Below are positions 1 through 11,735 of a DNA stretch of 60,824 bases, one piece after another (position 1 is the first letter of the stretch; each line of letters starts with the position of its first letter). Under the pieces are notes generated by a model that did no database searches, was not told where the DNA came from, and saw only the letters and a program-made list of their open reading frames with translations. The position numbers and the translations under genes were made by a program. The stretch is taken from assembly GCA_902579585.1 (NCBI GenBank), contig CACHHJ010000003.1, positions 1-60,824 of the forward strand, given 5' to 3'. Source of the stretch: an uncultured Pelagibacteraceae bacterium. Lineage in GTDB: Bacteria > Pseudomonadota > Alphaproteobacteria > Pelagibacterales > Pelagibacteraceae.

Positions 1-642
1 TAAATGATCTTCGTTAAAATAGTTATATGCAAGCTTTAAGATATTTTCTGGCGTTCTATATGATGGGATAATAATTAATTTATATTTAGTTGAAATAAAC
101 ATATTTTTAATTTTCGCAAACATTTTGTCCATTTGCTTTTCTGAGAAACTATAATATTTATTTGGACCACCAATTATAAAAGCAACAACTTTTTTATCGC
201 CTTGATTAGGTTTTAAATAATTTGTATTTTTTTGTATTTCTTTGTTTGTTAGATAGTGTATAGCACCTTTAGTTTTTATTACATTATCACCTAATAAGTC
301 ATCATGTTCAGGGCAAATAATTGAATCAAAATTATTTAAGTTTACTTTTGGATCTTGAATGTGGATATTAAATACTTCATTTTTAAATCTTCTTTTTAAT
401 AAAATTGACGGAATTACACTTTTTCTGCCACAAGAAATTATAACTTTAGAATCACAAACAAATTTTTTTTCAAGTATCCCGTCAAAAACAGGGGTGAACT
501 TAGGTGGGATTAAATTCCAAATATTTTTAAGTTGTATTTTTTCGTGCTTAAAACTTAAGCCTAAAGCATTTGCAAGGCCTTCGACCTGACTAATCATGCC
601 ATGCATACCTTGGGTCAAAAGAAGTGCTTTTAATTTTAACAT
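1..642 (-). CDS. ELM1/DUF1022-like family protein (partial, 3' end beyond the left edge)
   Basis: Reverse-strand reading from CAT at 640-642 gives MLKLKALLLTQGMHGMISQVEGLANALGLSFKHEKIQLKNIWNLIPPKF..., resembling the mitochondrial-fission ELM1 family N-terminus; open to the window edge. Confidence 0.75.
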   Translation of the reverse strand, partial: MLKLKALLLTQGMHGMISQVEGLANALGLSFKHEKIQLKNIWNLIPPKFTPVFDGILEKKFVCDSKVIISCGRKSVIPSILLKRRFKNEVFNIHIQDPKVNLNNFDSIICPEHDDLLGDNVIKTKGAIHYLTNKEIQKNTNYLKPNQGDKKVVAFIIGGPNKYYSFSEKQMDKMFAKIKNMFISTKYKLIIIPSYRTPENILKLAYNYFNEDHL

Positions 643-663
643 TTATAACTATATATAAATATA

Positions 664-1611
664 ATGAACAATAAGTCTACTAAACATACAAAAGTGTTAA
701 TTCTTGGATCTGGACCGGCAGGCTATACTGCGGCCATTTATGCGGCAAGAGCTATGCTAAAACCAATTTTAGTTTTTGGATCTGAACCGGGGGGCCAATT
801 AACCACAACAACTGATGTTGAAAACTTTCCGGGATATTCAAAAGTAATTCAAGGACCATGGTTAATGGAAGAAATGAAAGGTCAGGCAAAAGCGGTTGGA
901 ACTGAAATGATTCAAGACCATATAACTAAAGTAGATCTTTCAAAGAAACCTTTTGAGGCAACTGGTAATAGTGGTCAAGTTTATACTGCTGATAGCTTCA
1001 TTGTTTCAACCGGCGCACAAGCAAGATGGTTAAATTTAAAATCTGAGACAGAATTTAGAGGTTTTGGAGTATCAGCTTGTGCAACTTGTGACGGTTTCTT
1101 CTTTAAAGAAAAAGAAGTCGCAGTTGTTGGTGGAGGTAATGCTGCAGTTGAAGAAGCGATGTTTTTAACTAAATTTGCATCAAAGGTAAAACTAATTCAT
1201 AGAAGAAATGAGTTAAGAGCAGAAAAAATGCTTCAAGCAAAATTAAAAGCAAATAAGAAAATTGAAATTATATGGGACAGTGTTGTAGAAGATGTTATAG
1301 GAGAAAAAAATCCAAAATCAGTTAAAGGTATAAAAATTAAAAATGTTAAAACAAACAAAGTGAGTGAGTTAAAGATAGATGGGCTTTTCATTGCCATTGG
1401 GCATGATCCCGCTACGTCACTTTTTAAAGGTCAACTAAATATGGATAAAGAGGGTTATATAGTTACCAAGCCTGATTCTACAGTTACTAATGTACCTGGG
1501 GTTTTCGCAGCCGGGGATGTAAAAGATAAAATATTTAGACAAGCGGTAACAGCAGCAGGAATGGGCTGTATGGCTGCGCTTGAAGCTGAAAAACATTTAT
1601 CATCAAAATGA
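664..1611 (+). CDS. trxB: Thioredoxin reductase
   Basis: GSGPAGYTAAIYAARA FAD motif, redox CATCDG motif, C-terminal GVFAAGDV. Confidence 0.96.
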   Translation: MNNKSTKHTKVLILGSGPAGYTAAIYAARAMLKPILVFGSEPGGQLTTTTDVENFPGYSKVIQGPWLMEEMKGQAKAVGTEMIQDHITKVDLSKKPFEATGNSGQVYTADSFIVSTGAQARWLNLKSETEFRGFGVSACATCDGFFFKEKEVAVVGGGNAAVEEAMFLTKFASKVKLIHRRNELRAEKMLQAKLKANKKIEIIWDSVVEDVIGEKNPKSVKGIKIKNVKTNKVSELKIDGLFIAIGHDPATSLFKGQLNMDKEGYIVTKPDSTVTNVPGVFAAGDVKDKIFRQAVTAAGMGCMAALEAEKHLSSK

Positions 1612-2630
1612 GCAATAAAGTTTTGTTAACAGGAATAAGTGGATGGATTGCAAAACATACAGCAATAGAATTATTAAATTCTAATTATGAAGTTTTAGGA
1701 ACGGTTAGAAATAAAAATTTAATTGATCAAACAAAAGAAACTATAGGTAAATACGCTTCAACTGATAAATTGTCATTTGTTGAGCTAGATCTTGTAAAAG
1801 ATGATGGATGGAATGATGCAGCGAAGGGATGTAAATATATATTTCATATTGCCTCTCCTTTTCCGATGAAAGTTTCAAACAATAGAGAAATTTTATTACC
1901 TCCTGCTGTAGATGGAACATTAAGAGTTTTAAAAGCCGGAGTAAGTGCAGGTGTGGAACAAATAATTAAAACATCCTCAATTGTTGCAATGTTTAGAAAA
2001 CCCAACAGAAGCAATCCTTATACTTTTGGAGAAAAAGATTGGACAGATGAAAATTGGGTAGAAGGTGTAAATGATTATTTTTTATCAAAAACGAAAGCAG
2101 AAAGAATGGCTTGGGAATTTATGGAAAGTAAGGGATTAAAAAATAAATTAACAACAATTAATCCTGGTGGAGTGTTTGGTGATGCGTTAGATAAAAAAGG
2201 GGGCACATCAATAGAATATGTTAGACAATTTATGGCGGGTAAATTTCCAGGTGCACCTAAATTTGCAGTTTTAATTTCTGATGTTAAAGATATAGCAAAA
2301 GCTCATGTTGCATGTATTGGAAATAAAAAAGTCGGTGGAAGAAGATTGATTGTTGGAAAAGAAGTGAAAAGACTAGTTGAGTTATCTCAATTGATTGCTG
2401 AAGCGATGCCTGAATATGCGAAAAAACTTCCTAAAAAGGAGCTTCCAAATTTCATGGTTAAATTAATAAGCTATATAGATTCAAGCGCTAAAATGATGAT
2501 ACCTGATCTAGGTATTTTAATGCAAACTGACACTTCATACGCTGAAGAACTGCTAGGTTTTAAATTTAAACCTGCAAAAGATTGTATGGCTGAGAATGCT
2601 AGATCAGTCGTTAGACTTGGATTAGTTTAA
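1608..2630 (+). CDS. NAD-dependent epimerase/dehydratase, dihydroflavonol-4-reductase-like extended SDR
   Basis: N-terminal LLTGISGWIAKHTA, YFLSKTKAE motif; ATGA overlap with trxB. Confidence 0.85.
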   Translation: MSNKVLLTGISGWIAKHTAIELLNSNYEVLGTVRNKNLIDQTKETIGKYASTDKLSFVELDLVKDDGWNDAAKGCKYIFHIASPFPMKVSNNREILLPPAVDGTLRVLKAGVSAGVEQIIKTSSIVAMFRKPNRSNPYTFGEKDWTDENWVEGVNDYFLSKTKAERMAWEFMESKGLKNKLTTINPGGVFGDALDKKGGTSIEYVRQFMAGKFPGAPKFAVLISDVKDIAKAHVACIGNKKVGGRRLIVGKEVKRLVELSQLIAEAMPEYAKKLPKKELPNFMVKLISYIDSSAKMMIPDLGILMQTDTSYAEELLGFKFKPAKDCMAENARSVVRLGLV

Positions 2631-3809
2631 ACTTTCACAAAAAGATTTTATTCTATCTAAAGCTTTTTTTAAATTATCCATAGAAGTCGCATAAGAAATT
2701 CTAAAATATCCATCCAAACCAAATGCAGATCCTTGGACTACCGCTACTTCAGCTTTTTCAAGTAGCTTTTCAACAAATTCTTTATCTGTTTTTAATTTTG
2801 TTTTCTCTCCCAGTAATTTTTTACAATTAGGAAATACATAAAAAGCACCATTTGGCTTTAAACAGCTCAAACCTTTAATGCTATTTAAAGTATCAACAAC
2901 GTAATCCCTTCTCTCTTTAAAAGAAGCTGCTCTAGTTTTAATAAAATCTTGAGTTCCATTTAAAGCTTCTACAGCTGCTGCCTGACTTATTGAAGATGGA
3001 TTTGTTGTAGACTGGGATTGAATTTTTGCGACAGCTTTAATTATATCTTTTGGCCCTGCACCATAACCTATTCTCCATCCTGTCATAGAATAAGATTTGC
3101 TTACACCATTCATTGTTAGGGTTCTGTCCTTTAAAGAATTTATCTGTGCAATTGTAAAAAATTTAAAATCATCATAAGTAATATGCTCATAAATATCATC
3201 ACTCAAAATAAAAACATTTTTGTTGTCTTCTAACACTTTTGATAATTCCTCTATCTCTTTTTTTGTATAACAAGATCCAGTTGGATTTGATGGTGAATTT
3301 ATAATCAGCCACTTAGTTTTTTTTCCAATTGCTTTTTTTAATTCTCCTGGGGTTATTTTAAATTCATTCTCTTCAGAGCATTTGATTGTTTTAGGTGTTC
3401 CGCCAGCTAATAAAACCATGTCAGGATAAGATACCCAGTATGGCGCTGGAATAATAACTTCGTCTCCAGGATTTAATGTGGCCATGAAAACGTTATAAAG
3501 AACTTGTTTGCCACCTGTTCCCACAGAAATTTCATCAAGTTCATAAGATAAATTATTTTCTCTTTTAAATTTTCCTTGAATAGCTTTTTTTAATATTGGG
3601 GTTCCATCAACAGCTGTATATTTGGTATCTCCTCTTTTTATAGCCTCTATAGCTGCCTCTTTAATGTTGTCAGGAGTATCAAAATCGGGTTCTCCTGCAC
3701 CAAGTCCAATAACATCTTTACCAGCTGCCCTCATTTCTCTAGCTTTTGAGGTAACCGCTATGGTTGGGGAGGGTTTAATTCGCTTTAAACTATTGGAAAC
3801 TATGCTCAT
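2622..3809 (-). CDS. aspC: Aspartate aminotransferase, class I/II PLP-dependent
   Basis: NSPSNPTGS, SKSYSMTGWRIGY PLP-lysine motif. Confidence 0.92.
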   Translation of the reverse strand: MSIVSNSLKRIKPSPTIAVTSKAREMRAAGKDVIGLGAGEPDFDTPDNIKEAAIEAIKRGDTKYTAVDGTPILKKAIQGKFKRENNLSYELDEISVGTGGKQVLYNVFMATLNPGDEVIIPAPYWVSYPDMVLLAGGTPKTIKCSEENEFKITPGELKKAIGKKTKWLIINSPSNPTGSCYTKKEIEELSKVLEDNKNVFILSDDIYEHITYDDFKFFTIAQINSLKDRTLTMNGVSKSYSMTGWRIGYGAGPKDIIKAVAKIQSQSTTNPSSISQAAAVEALNGTQDFIKTRAASFKERRDYVVDTLNSIKGLSCLKPNGAFYVFPNCKKLLGEKTKLKTDKEFVEKLLEKAEVAVVQGSAFGLDGYFRISYATSMDNLKKALDRIKSFCESLN

Positions 3810-3844
3810 TGAAATTTATAATATTTTGTTATTATTAACACAAA

Positions 3845-6016
3845 ATGCAAAATACATACCAAGAAAAAATAGATAATTTAGAAGCAAATAATGCACCTGT
3901 TAGGAAAAAACTCGAAGGTGGAATTAACTTTAAAATAAAGAGTAATTTTCAACCTGCCGGGGATCAACCTGAGGCAATTAAAAAGATACTTAAAAATTTA
4001 AAAAGTAAACAGAGCGAACAAGTTTTGCTGGGTGTCACTGGATCTGGAAAAACATTTACTATGGCAAAAGTAATAGAGTCTGCAAATCGACCTGCTTTAG
4101 TTTTAGCCCCAAATAAAACTTTGGCGGCACAGTTGTACGGTGAAATGAAAAGTTTTTTTCCTGATAATGCTGTTGAGTATTTCGTATCTTATTACGATTA
4201 TTATACACCTGAGGCATATGTTCCAAGATCAGATACTTATATTGAAAAAGAAGCATCCATAAATGAGCAGATAGATAGAATGAGACATTCAGCAACTAGA
4301 TCTTTGCTTGAACGTGACGATGTAATTATTGTGGCCAGTGTCTCTTGTATTTACGGTTTAGGCTCTGTCGAAGCTTATAGTAAAATGACTCTGGCTTTGA
4401 AAAAAAATTACGAGTATGAAAGAGATGAAATCATAAGAACATTTGTAAATTTGCAATATAAAAGAAATGATCAAAACTTTTTTAGAGGGACTTTTAGAGT
4501 AAGGGGAGAAAATTTAGAAATATTTCCATCGCATTTAGAGGACAGGGCTTGGAGATTAAGTTTAAATGGAAACAAACTTGAAAAGATCGAGGAGTTTGAT
4601 CCTCTTACAGGAGACAAAACAAACGATTTTGCGGTAATAAAGTTATACGCTAACAGTCATTATATAACTCCAAAACCAACTATTGATCAAGCTATCAAAG
4701 AAATCAAAAAAGAGTTGGAAGTAACTCTAGAAGATCATAAGGCAAATAATAAACTTCTTGAGGCTCAAAGATTACGAGAGAGAACAAAGTTTGATCTCGA
4801 AATGATTGAGGCAACAGGAACTTGCGCTGGAATTGAAAATTATTCAAGGTTTTTATCTGGTAGAAAAAAAGGTGAACCGCCTCCTACACTGTTTGAGTAT
4901 TTCCCTGATAATACAATTATCTTTGTAGATGAAAGTCATGTTACCGTACCTCAATTAAATGGTATGTACAAAGGTGATCATACAAGAAAAAGAACTTTGG
5001 CCGAATATGGTTTTAGGTTGCCTTCGTGTATGGATAATAGGCCGCTTAAATTTGAAGAATGGGATGCTATGAGAACTCAAACTGTTTTTGTGTCAGCAAC
5101 ACCTGGTCCTTGGGAATTAAAACAAACTCAAAATAAATATATTGATCAAGTTATACGACCAACAGGTTTAATCGATCCACCCGTTGAGATACGCCCAGCA
5201 AAAACTCAAGTGGATGATTTATTTCATGAATCTAAAAAAGTTATTGATAAAGGATATAGGATTTTAGTTACAACTCTTACAAAAAAAATGGCAGAAGATT
5301 TAACAGAATATCTTCACGAAAACGGTTTGAAAGTAAGATATATGCATTCAGATATAGATACACTTGAGAGGATTGAAATTATCAGAGATTTACGAATGGG
5401 TGTTTTTAATATTTTGGTTGGTATCAATCTATTAAGAGAAGGATTAGATATACCGGAATGTGCTTTAGTTGCAATTTTGGACGCAGACAAAGAAGGTTTT
5501 TTAAGATCGGAAACCTCATTAATTCAAACAATTGGTAGAGCTGCAAGAAATGTGGATGGTAAAGTAATTCTTTATGCAGACAAAGTAACAAAAAGTATTG
5601 ATAAAGCTATTAAGGAGACAGATAGGAGAAGAAGCAGACAGGTCGAATATAATAAAAAAAATAATATAAGCGCCGAGTCTGTTAAAAAAGAGATCACTGA
5701 TATTTTAGAATCTGTTTATGAAAAAGATTATGTCAAAATTAGTGAGGGCTCAAATGTTGGGGGAAACTTAAAAAAACATTTAAAAGCACTTAATAAAAAG
5801 ATGAAAGAATCTGCATCAAATTTAGAATTTGAAGAAGCAGCAAAAATTAGAGACGAAATAAGAAAATTGGAGACAAATGAACTTGAAATTAACTTGAATC
5901 CAAAAATTTCACAGTACAATTTAAACAAAAAGGTATACCCTCAAGGAAGATCAAAAATGGGGATGCCAGGTACCAAACCGAGAAAATCTATAAAAAAATG
6001 GAAGCCAAAAAAATAA
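3845..6016 (+). CDS. uvrB: Excinuclease ABC subunit B
   Basis: [12 protein letters not shown] Walker [14 protein letters not shown] beta-hairpin, C-terminal UVR domain. Confidence 0.98.
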   Translation: MQNTYQEKIDNLEANNAPVRKKLEGGINFKIKSNFQPAGDQPEAIKKILKNLKSKQSEQVLLGVTGSGKTFTMAKVIESANRPALVLAPNKTLAAQLYGEMKSFFPDNAVEYFVSYYDYYTPEAYVPRSDTYIEKEASINEQIDRMRHSATRSLLERDDVIIVASVSCIYGLGSVEAYSKMTLALKKNYEYERDEIIRTFVNLQYKRNDQNFFRGTFRVRGENLEIFPSHLEDRAWRLSLNGNKLEKIEEFDPLTGDKTNDFAVIKLYANSHYITPKPTIDQAIKEIKKELEVTLEDHKANNKLLEAQRLRERTKFDLEMIEATGTCAGIENYSRFLSGRKKGEPPPTLFEYFPDNTIIFVDESHVTVPQLNGMYKGDHTRKRTLAEYGFRLPSCMDNRPLKFEEWDAMRTQTVFVSATPGPWELKQTQNKYIDQVIRPTGLIDPPVEIRPAKTQVDDLFHESKKVIDKGYRILVTTLTKKMAEDLTEYLHENGLKVRYMHSDIDTLERIEIIRDLRMGVFNILVGINLLREGLDIPECALVAILDADKEGFLRSETSLIQTIGRAARNVDGKVILYADKVTKSIDKAIKETDRRRSRQVEYNKKNNISAESVKKEITDILESVYEKDYVKISEGSNVGGNLKKHLKALNKKMKESASNLEFEEAAKIRDEIRKLETNELEINLNPKISQYNLNKKVYPQGRSKMGMPGTKPRKSIKKWKPKK

Positions 6017-6753
6017 TTATTACTGGTGGTGCTACAAGAATTGGCTCAGCTATTGCAAAAAGTTTAGCTGGATATGATATCGATATAATAATTCATTTTA
6101 ATAAATCGAAAAAATTAGCACAAAAATTAAAGATAGAGCTAGAAGAAATGGGTAGTAAAGTTTATTTAATTAAAGCAGATCTTAATAATATTAATCAATT
6201 AAAAAAGATAGTGCCATTTGCTCATAAAAAAATGAAAGGTTTAGACTGTCTTATTAACAATGCATCTTTATTCGAAAAAGATAATTTAGAAAATTTTAAC
6301 GAAAAAAGTTTTTCAAGACATATAAATATAAATTTAAAGGCTCCAGCGTTTTTGATCAAAGACTTTAAAAGATACGTAAAAAATAAAGAGGCAAACGTTA
6401 TAAATATTATTGATCAAAGAGTTAAAAAACTAACTCCTTTCTTTTTTTCCTACACCTTGAGTAAAGCTGCACTTGCAACACTTACAACTACTGCTGCTAT
6501 GAAGCTTGCTCCCAATATTAGAGTAAATGGAATTTCGCCAGGTCCAACTTTAAAAAATAAAAGACAATCAGAAAAACATTTTAAAGCTCAATGGAAATCT
6601 ACTATTCTTCAAAAACAAGTTGATCTAAATAATATATGTGAATCAGTTAAATATTTTCTAGAAAATAATAGCATCACTGGTCAAATAATCAGTGTAGATA
6701 GTGGCCAGAGTTTAGCATGGAAAACACCTGATATAATAAGCTCAAAAGAATGA
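5998..6753 (+). CDS. SDR family oxidoreductase, pteridine reductase/FolM-like
   Basis: SDR fold motifs ([27 protein letters not shown]), placed next to folB. Confidence 0.8.
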   Translation: MEAKKIIITGGATRIGSAIAKSLAGYDIDIIIHFNKSKKLAQKLKIELEEMGSKVYLIKADLNNINQLKKIVPFAHKKMKGLDCLINNASLFEKDNLENFNEKSFSRHININLKAPAFLIKDFKRYVKNKEANVINIIDQRVKKLTPFFFSYTLSKAALATLTTTAAMKLAPNIRVNGISPGPTLKNKRQSEKHFKAQWKSTILQKQVDLNNICESVKYFLENNSITGQIISVDSGQSLAWKTPDIISSKE

Positions 6754-7154
6754 AAATAATTAAATTTAAACAAAAAAAAATTTATAATTACAAAAGAAAA
6801 GTTTTAATAAAAGATCTTGAATTAAAAATGCTAATTGGCATTCATAAATTTGAAAAAAAGAAAAAACAAAGGGTCAGGTTTAATTTGGTTATAAATATTG
6901 ATCAAAATCTTTTTCCAAACGATAATGATTTGAAAAGTATAGTAAATTATGAACAAGTTATTAAGACTATAAAAAGAATTACTGCCAAAAAGCACTATCC
7001 GCTTCTTGAGACTTTAGCCGAAAAAATTTTCTCTAAACTTTTTGAAAATTTAAGAATTAAAAAAATCCTTTTGAGAATTGAAAAATTAGATGTAATTAAG
7101 AATACTACATCGGTTGGAGTAGAAATAGAAAAAACTAGATCAAATGAGCATTGA
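6750..7154 (+). CDS. folB: Dihydroneopterin aldolase family protein
   Basis: [29 protein letters not shown] and [11 protein letters not shown], FolB-like. Confidence 0.8.
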   Translation: MKIIKFKQKKIYNYKRKVLIKDLELKMLIGIHKFEKKKKQRVRFNLVINIDQNLFPNDNDLKSIVNYEQVIKTIKRITAKKHYPLLETLAEKIFSKLFENLRIKKILLRIEKLDVIKNTTSVGVEIEKTRSNEH

Positions 7155-8979
7155 AAAGGGTAAGGATATAATTCGAAAAAAATTAATAAATCTCACAAAT
7201 AATCCTGGGGTTTATAAAATGTTAAGTGATAAAAACGAAATCCTTTATGTTGGAAAAGCCAAAAATATTCCTAATCGCCTAAAAAGTTATGTATCGGATA
7301 GTCACCTTCCAATACGAACAGAAAGAATGCTTTCCCTAACAAGAAAACTTGAAACCACAACAACAACCAATGAGAGTGAGGCTCTTTTATTAGAAGCAAA
7401 CCTTATAAAAAAGCATAAACCAAGATTCAATATTTTGTTGAGAGACGACAAGTCATTCCCCTACATATTTATAGGTCAAAAAGATAAATGGCCACAGTTA
7501 ACCAAATTAAGAGGAAAAAAAAATAGAGATGGCTATTATTTTGGACCTTTTGCATCCGTAGGATCAGCGAACTGGACAATTAAAATACTTCAAAAAATAT
7601 TTTTGTTAAGAGTTTGTGATGATACGGTTTTTAAAAATAGGGATAGAGCATGTATTTTGTACCAAATCAGAAGGTGTTCTGCTCCGTGTGTTGGTAAAAT
7701 TGAGGAGAAAAACTATAAAAATTTAGTGGGTGATGCAGTTGATTTTATCTCTGGTAAATCACAAAGAATTCAAAAAAATTTATCCTCAGAAATGGAGAAA
7801 GCGAGTGAAGATTTAGATTACGAAAAAGCTGCTATTCTCAGAGACAGAATAAAGGCATTAACTCAAATTCAATCTTCTCAAAAAATTAATCAAACCAACC
7901 TCAAAGAAGCAGATGTTATATCAGTTTTTAAAGAGTCTGGTAAAACTTGTGTTCAAGTTTTCTTTTTTCGATCAAAACAAAATTGGGGCAACCAAGGTTA
8001 TTTTCCGAAACATGATCCTGATGAAAAGGAAGAAAAAATTTTATCTTCTTTTTTAAGTCAATTTTATGAAAACAAGACGGTGCCGAAACTTGTACTTTTA
8101 AATATTGAAATTAATGAAAAAACTTTATTAGAAAAAACATTTTCGAATAGAGAAAAAAAAGAGATAGTAATTAAAAAAGCTGCTACTAGAGATGAAAAAA
8201 TTGTCTCTGAAATGGCTCAAAAAAATGCTAAACAGGCATTAACTCAAAAAATTTTAGAAACCGAAAGTAATTCAAAACTGATAGACAACCTAGCTGATAA
8301 ATTTAATTTAAATTTCAATGTTAATTTGATTGAGGTCTATGATAACAGTCATGTACAAGGATCGGACGCAGTCGGTGCGCTTATTACTTTTGGTAAAGAA
8401 GGATTTATCAAAAAAAGATATAGGAAATTTAATATTAAATCAGACGCAGTAAAGGGAGATGACTATGGAATGATGAAAGAAGTTTTAAATAGGAGATTTG
8501 TAAGAGCACTTAAAGATGAAAATACAAATATGAGTTTACCAGATTTAATTCTTATAGATGGCGGTAAAGGTCAATATTCCGTTAGCAGAGAAACATTAAA
8601 TGACCTTGGTCTTCACGAATTACCTATAATTGCAATTGCAAAAGGTAAAAATAGAAATGCAGGCGAAGAAACTTTTTTTTATAAAGATAAAATTATTAAA
8701 TTCAAAAAAAATGACCCTACCCTTTTTTTTCTTCAAAGACTAAGAGATGAGGCGCATAGGTTTGCAATAAGTACCCATAGAGCAAAAAGGAGAAAAAATT
8801 TAAGCAAATCATTGTTAGATCAAATTTCAGGTATAGGGCGAGGTAGAAAAAGAGCCTTGCTAAATCACTTTGGTTCTGCAAGATCTGTGGAGTCTGCAAG
8901 TTTTGAAGATTTAAAAGCTGTTGATGGAATTGAGGAAAAAGTAGCAAAAAAAATTCATGATTTTTTTCATGATGATTAA
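7144..8979 (+). CDS. uvrC: Excinuclease ABC subunit C
   Basis: GIY-YIG N-terminus [23 protein letters not shown], UvrC RNase H-like and HhH regions. Confidence 0.97.
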   Translation: MSIEKGKDIIRKKLINLTNNPGVYKMLSDKNEILYVGKAKNIPNRLKSYVSDSHLPIRTERMLSLTRKLETTTTTNESEALLLEANLIKKHKPRFNILLRDDKSFPYIFIGQKDKWPQLTKLRGKKNRDGYYFGPFASVGSANWTIKILQKIFLLRVCDDTVFKNRDRACILYQIRRCSAPCVGKIEEKNYKNLVGDAVDFISGKSQRIQKNLSSEMEKASEDLDYEKAAILRDRIKALTQIQSSQKINQTNLKEADVISVFKESGKTCVQVFFFRSKQNWGNQGYFPKHDPDEKEEKILSSFLSQFYENKTVPKLVLLNIEINEKTLLEKTFSNREKKEIVIKKAATRDEKIVSEMAQKNAKQALTQKILETESNSKLIDNLADKFNLNFNVNLIEVYDNSHVQGSDAVGALITFGKEGFIKKRYRKFNIKSDAVKGDDYGMMKEVLNRRFVRALKDENTNMSLPDLILIDGGKGQYSVSRETLNDLGLHELPIIAIAKGKNRNAGEETFFYKDKIIKFKKNDPTLFFLQRLRDEAHRFAISTHRAKRRKNLSKSLLDQISGIGRGRKRALLNHFGSARSVESASFEDLKAVDGIEEKVAKKIHDFFHDD

Positions 8980-8982
8980 TAT

Positions 8983-9570
8983 ATGATGAAAATACCAAAC
9001 ATCCTTACAATCGGTAGAATTATAATTGTACCTATTTTTGTTTTGTCTTTTTTTATACCAGGAGTGTTTGGAGACCTAGTTCCTTTCTTTCTTTTTGTAA
9101 TAGCAAGTTTTACTGACTATTTAGATGGACTTTTAGCAAGACTATACAAAGAGGAGTCAAAACTGGGGGAACTACTAGATCCAATTGCAGATAAAATTTT
9201 AGTAGCTGCCGCATTAGTACTATTAATAATGAATGGAATTATTAAAAATTATGAAGTGATCGCAGCAATAGTAATATTAACAAGAGAAATTTTAATATCT
9301 GGATTAAGAGAATATTTAGCAAAAAGAAGTAAAGATACGGTTCCAGTTTCAAGTATGTCAAAGTTTAAAACATTTATACAAATGTTTTCTATTGCTTTGT
9401 TACTAACAGGAGAGACAGGCAATAAAATTATTAATTTTCAAGATTATAACGCTCAAACTATTGGAATTATTTTGCTTTGGGTTGCAGCCTTTTTAACGCT
9501 TTATACCGGGTACGATTATTTAAGAAAAGGTATAGACAGTGCAATTAAGGATGACGAGAGTCCTTCATAA
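8983..9570 (+). CDS. pgsA: CDP-diacylglycerol--glycerol-3-phosphate 3-phosphatidyltransferase
   Basis: CDP-alcohol phosphatidyltransferase motif DYLDGLLAR...GELLDPIADK. Confidence 0.95.
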   Translation: MMKIPNILTIGRIIIVPIFVLSFFIPGVFGDLVPFFLFVIASFTDYLDGLLARLYKEESKLGELLDPIADKILVAAALVLLIMNGIIKNYEVIAAIVILTREILISGLREYLAKRSKDTVPVSSMSKFKTFIQMFSIALLLTGETGNKIINFQDYNAQTIGIILLWVAAFLTLYTGYDYLRKGIDSAIKDDESPS

Positions 9571-10948
9571 TTTTTTTATCTTTCAGGTGGCTCAAGGATA
9601 CAATTACTGAAATTATTATGAAAATATAAGTAGAATTCATGGTAGAAAAAAAACTGCCAGAATGTCTGATGGGAAAAATTTCAGAAATTAAAATGAAAAT
9701 GAAGGGAATTAAAAGCTTGCTAGCGTAAATATTCGGAATACCTGACTTGAAAAAATATTTTTTAATTAAAGACTTATAGAGAACCATAAAAAAAATAAAA
9801 CTACTAATCATTAATCCTAATAAACCTAAATCAGTTAAAATTTCTAAATAATAATTATGCGGATGTGTGCTACATGTGCCTCTTTCATTTGTTTGAATAA
9901 CTTTTCGTTTCCAACAATTAATTCTAAAGGATCTAACTCCGCCACCTATATATTTGTTCATTAACCAAGTTCCATAAGAAGTTTTAAACTCTTGATAATA
10001 ATCAGGTATTAAATATCCAGGAATTTTCCATGATTTAGTTATATTTTCATTAACAAAAATTTGAACCATAAATGTTCCTTTTTTTACTAAACCATTAAAA
10101 TGATTTTTAAAAGTTGGATTAAATGAAAAAAACAAATAAAAAATGACAATTGTTGAAATCAATGAAACTGGAACATATTTTCTTGTTTTTTTTTCAAAAG
10201 CTAATATTAAAAATATTGACATTAAGTATAAAATTAAAATCATTCTGTTCCCGCTCAAAATAATTGCTAAAATAAAAATAATAAATAAAGCTGCTGAAAT
10301 TAATGATAAATAAAATTTTTTAAATTTAAAGAAAAATGGAAAAATAAAAAAACTAAATATCGAGAATTTATGAAGATAACCTCCTGCGATCCTCTCATCT
10401 CCGAATGGACCCGATAGTCCGTTGGGATCGGGAGACACTATTCCAAATATATCTTTGGAAAATACCAGCTGATAAAAAATATCAACACTAACGAATAAAC
10501 AAAAAATAGAGCAGGAAATAAAGAACCATTTGAAATTTATTTTATCTTCATTTATCAAAAATCTTATTACCAAATACAAAAAAAAGTATCTTAAATAAAA
10601 TATTGTTTTTCCATAAATTGGATCCTGAAAGCTTATCGTGATAGATTCTATAGTTTCTAATGACTTATTATTATTTAAATTTTCTTTGTTTAAAATATAA
10701 AAGTATTCGATTGTATTTATAAGTCCTGTAAAAATTATAAAAATAAAAAAACATATAATTAATTTATCAACTAATTCATACTTAATTTTGAATATTTTGC
10801 TCTTAAAAAAAAATAAAGAAATAGTGATTAGTAAAAAAACGTTAAGATTTATCGCAAAATTACCAATTATGAAACTTAAAGGAATTAGACAAAATAATAA
10901 ATTTAGGATTATATATTCATTAATTTTAAATAATTTAAAATTTGCCAT
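9545..10948 (-). CDS. O-antigen ligase-like polytopic membrane protein
   Basis: Multiple TM segments, GPFGDERIAGGYLHKF and THPHNYYLEILTDLGLLGL Wzy/WaaL-type motif. Confidence 0.8.
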   Translation of the reverse strand: MANFKLFKINEYIILNLLFCLIPLSFIIGNFAINLNVFLLITISLFFFKSKIFKIKYELVDKLIICFFIFIIFTGLINTIEYFYILNKENLNNNKSLETIESITISFQDPIYGKTIFYLRYFFLYLVIRFLINEDKINFKWFFISCSIFCLFVSVDIFYQLVFSKDIFGIVSPDPNGLSGPFGDERIAGGYLHKFSIFSFFIFPFFFKFKKFYLSLISAALFIIFILAIILSGNRMILILYLMSIFLILAFEKKTRKYVPVSLISTIVIFYLFFSFNPTFKNHFNGLVKKGTFMVQIFVNENITKSWKIPGYLIPDYYQEFKTSYGTWLMNKYIGGGVRSFRINCWKRKVIQTNERGTCSTHPHNYYLEILTDLGLLGLMISSFIFFMVLYKSLIKKYFFKSGIPNIYASKLLIPFIFILISEIFPIRHSGSFFSTMNSTYIFIIISVIVSLSHLKDKKIMKDSRHP

Positions 10949-11018
10949 TACTTTTTTTAAGCCAAGAAGCGCTTTTCATCAATAATAATTTAATCTATAT
11001 TCATTATTACACAACAAT

Positions 11019-11729
11019 ATGCTGAGTATTATAATACCCCTTAGAAACGAAATAGAGAATATAGATAATATTAAAGAGAGTTTTTACAAAAACTTAGTTG
11101 ATATCAAATATGAGGTTATATTTATAAATGATTTTAGCACAGATGGTACCCTCCAAAAAGCAAATGAAATTGCTAAAGAAAATCAAAACTTTAAAGTCTT
11201 TAATAACAGGATAAGAGGTCTGGGCGGTGCTATTAATTTAGGCATAGAGAAATGTAGTGGAAAATACATTTGCATTACTATGGCTGATCTTTCAGATGAT
11301 TTTGAGGATTTAAAAAGATATTATTTTAAAATTAGTAAAGAAAATTTAGACGCAGTATTTGGATCGAGATTTACAAAAACATCAAAAGTTTTGGATTATC
11401 CCTTAAAAAAATTAATTTTAAATAGAATTTTTAATTTCTTTGTCCAAATTTTATTTTTAAATAAGTTCAATGATTATACTAATGCATTCAAAATTTATGA
11501 TACCAAGGTATTAAAAAATATGCTTCCATTTGTATCTGAAAGTTTTAATATATTCTTGGAAATACCTCTTAAAATAATATCAAGAAAATACTCCTATAAG
11601 GTAATACCTATAAATTGGTATGGAAGAAAAGTTGGAAAAGCAAAGTTTAATATAAAAGAACTTAGATCAAAGTACTTATTTACTTTAATTTATTGCTTTA
11701 TTGAAAAAGTATTATTAAATAAAAAATAA
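11019..11729 (+). CDS. Glycosyltransferase family 2 (dolichol-phosphate mannosyltransferase-like)
   Basis: LSIIIPLRNEIENI, FINDFSTDGT, ADLSDD motifs. Confidence 0.88.
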   Translation: MLSIIIPLRNEIENIDNIKESFYKNLVDIKYEVIFINDFSTDGTLQKANEIAKENQNFKVFNNRIRGLGGAINLGIEKCSGKYICITMADLSDDFEDLKRYYFKISKENLDAVFGSRFTKTSKVLDYPLKKLILNRIFNFFVQILFLNKFNDYTNAFKIYDTKVLKNMLPFVSESFNIFLEIPLKIISRKYSYKVIPINWYGRKVGKAKFNIKELRSKYLFTLIYCFIEKVLLNKK

Positions 11730-11735
11730 AATAAA

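Noticed and set aside
359-589. 76-aa plus-strand ORF
   Set aside because: Antisense to the ELM1-like gene that is recognisable on the minus strand.
3622-3876. 84-aa plus-strand ORF over the aspC start and uvrB start
   Set aside because: Mostly antisense to the conserved aspC N-terminus; not supported.
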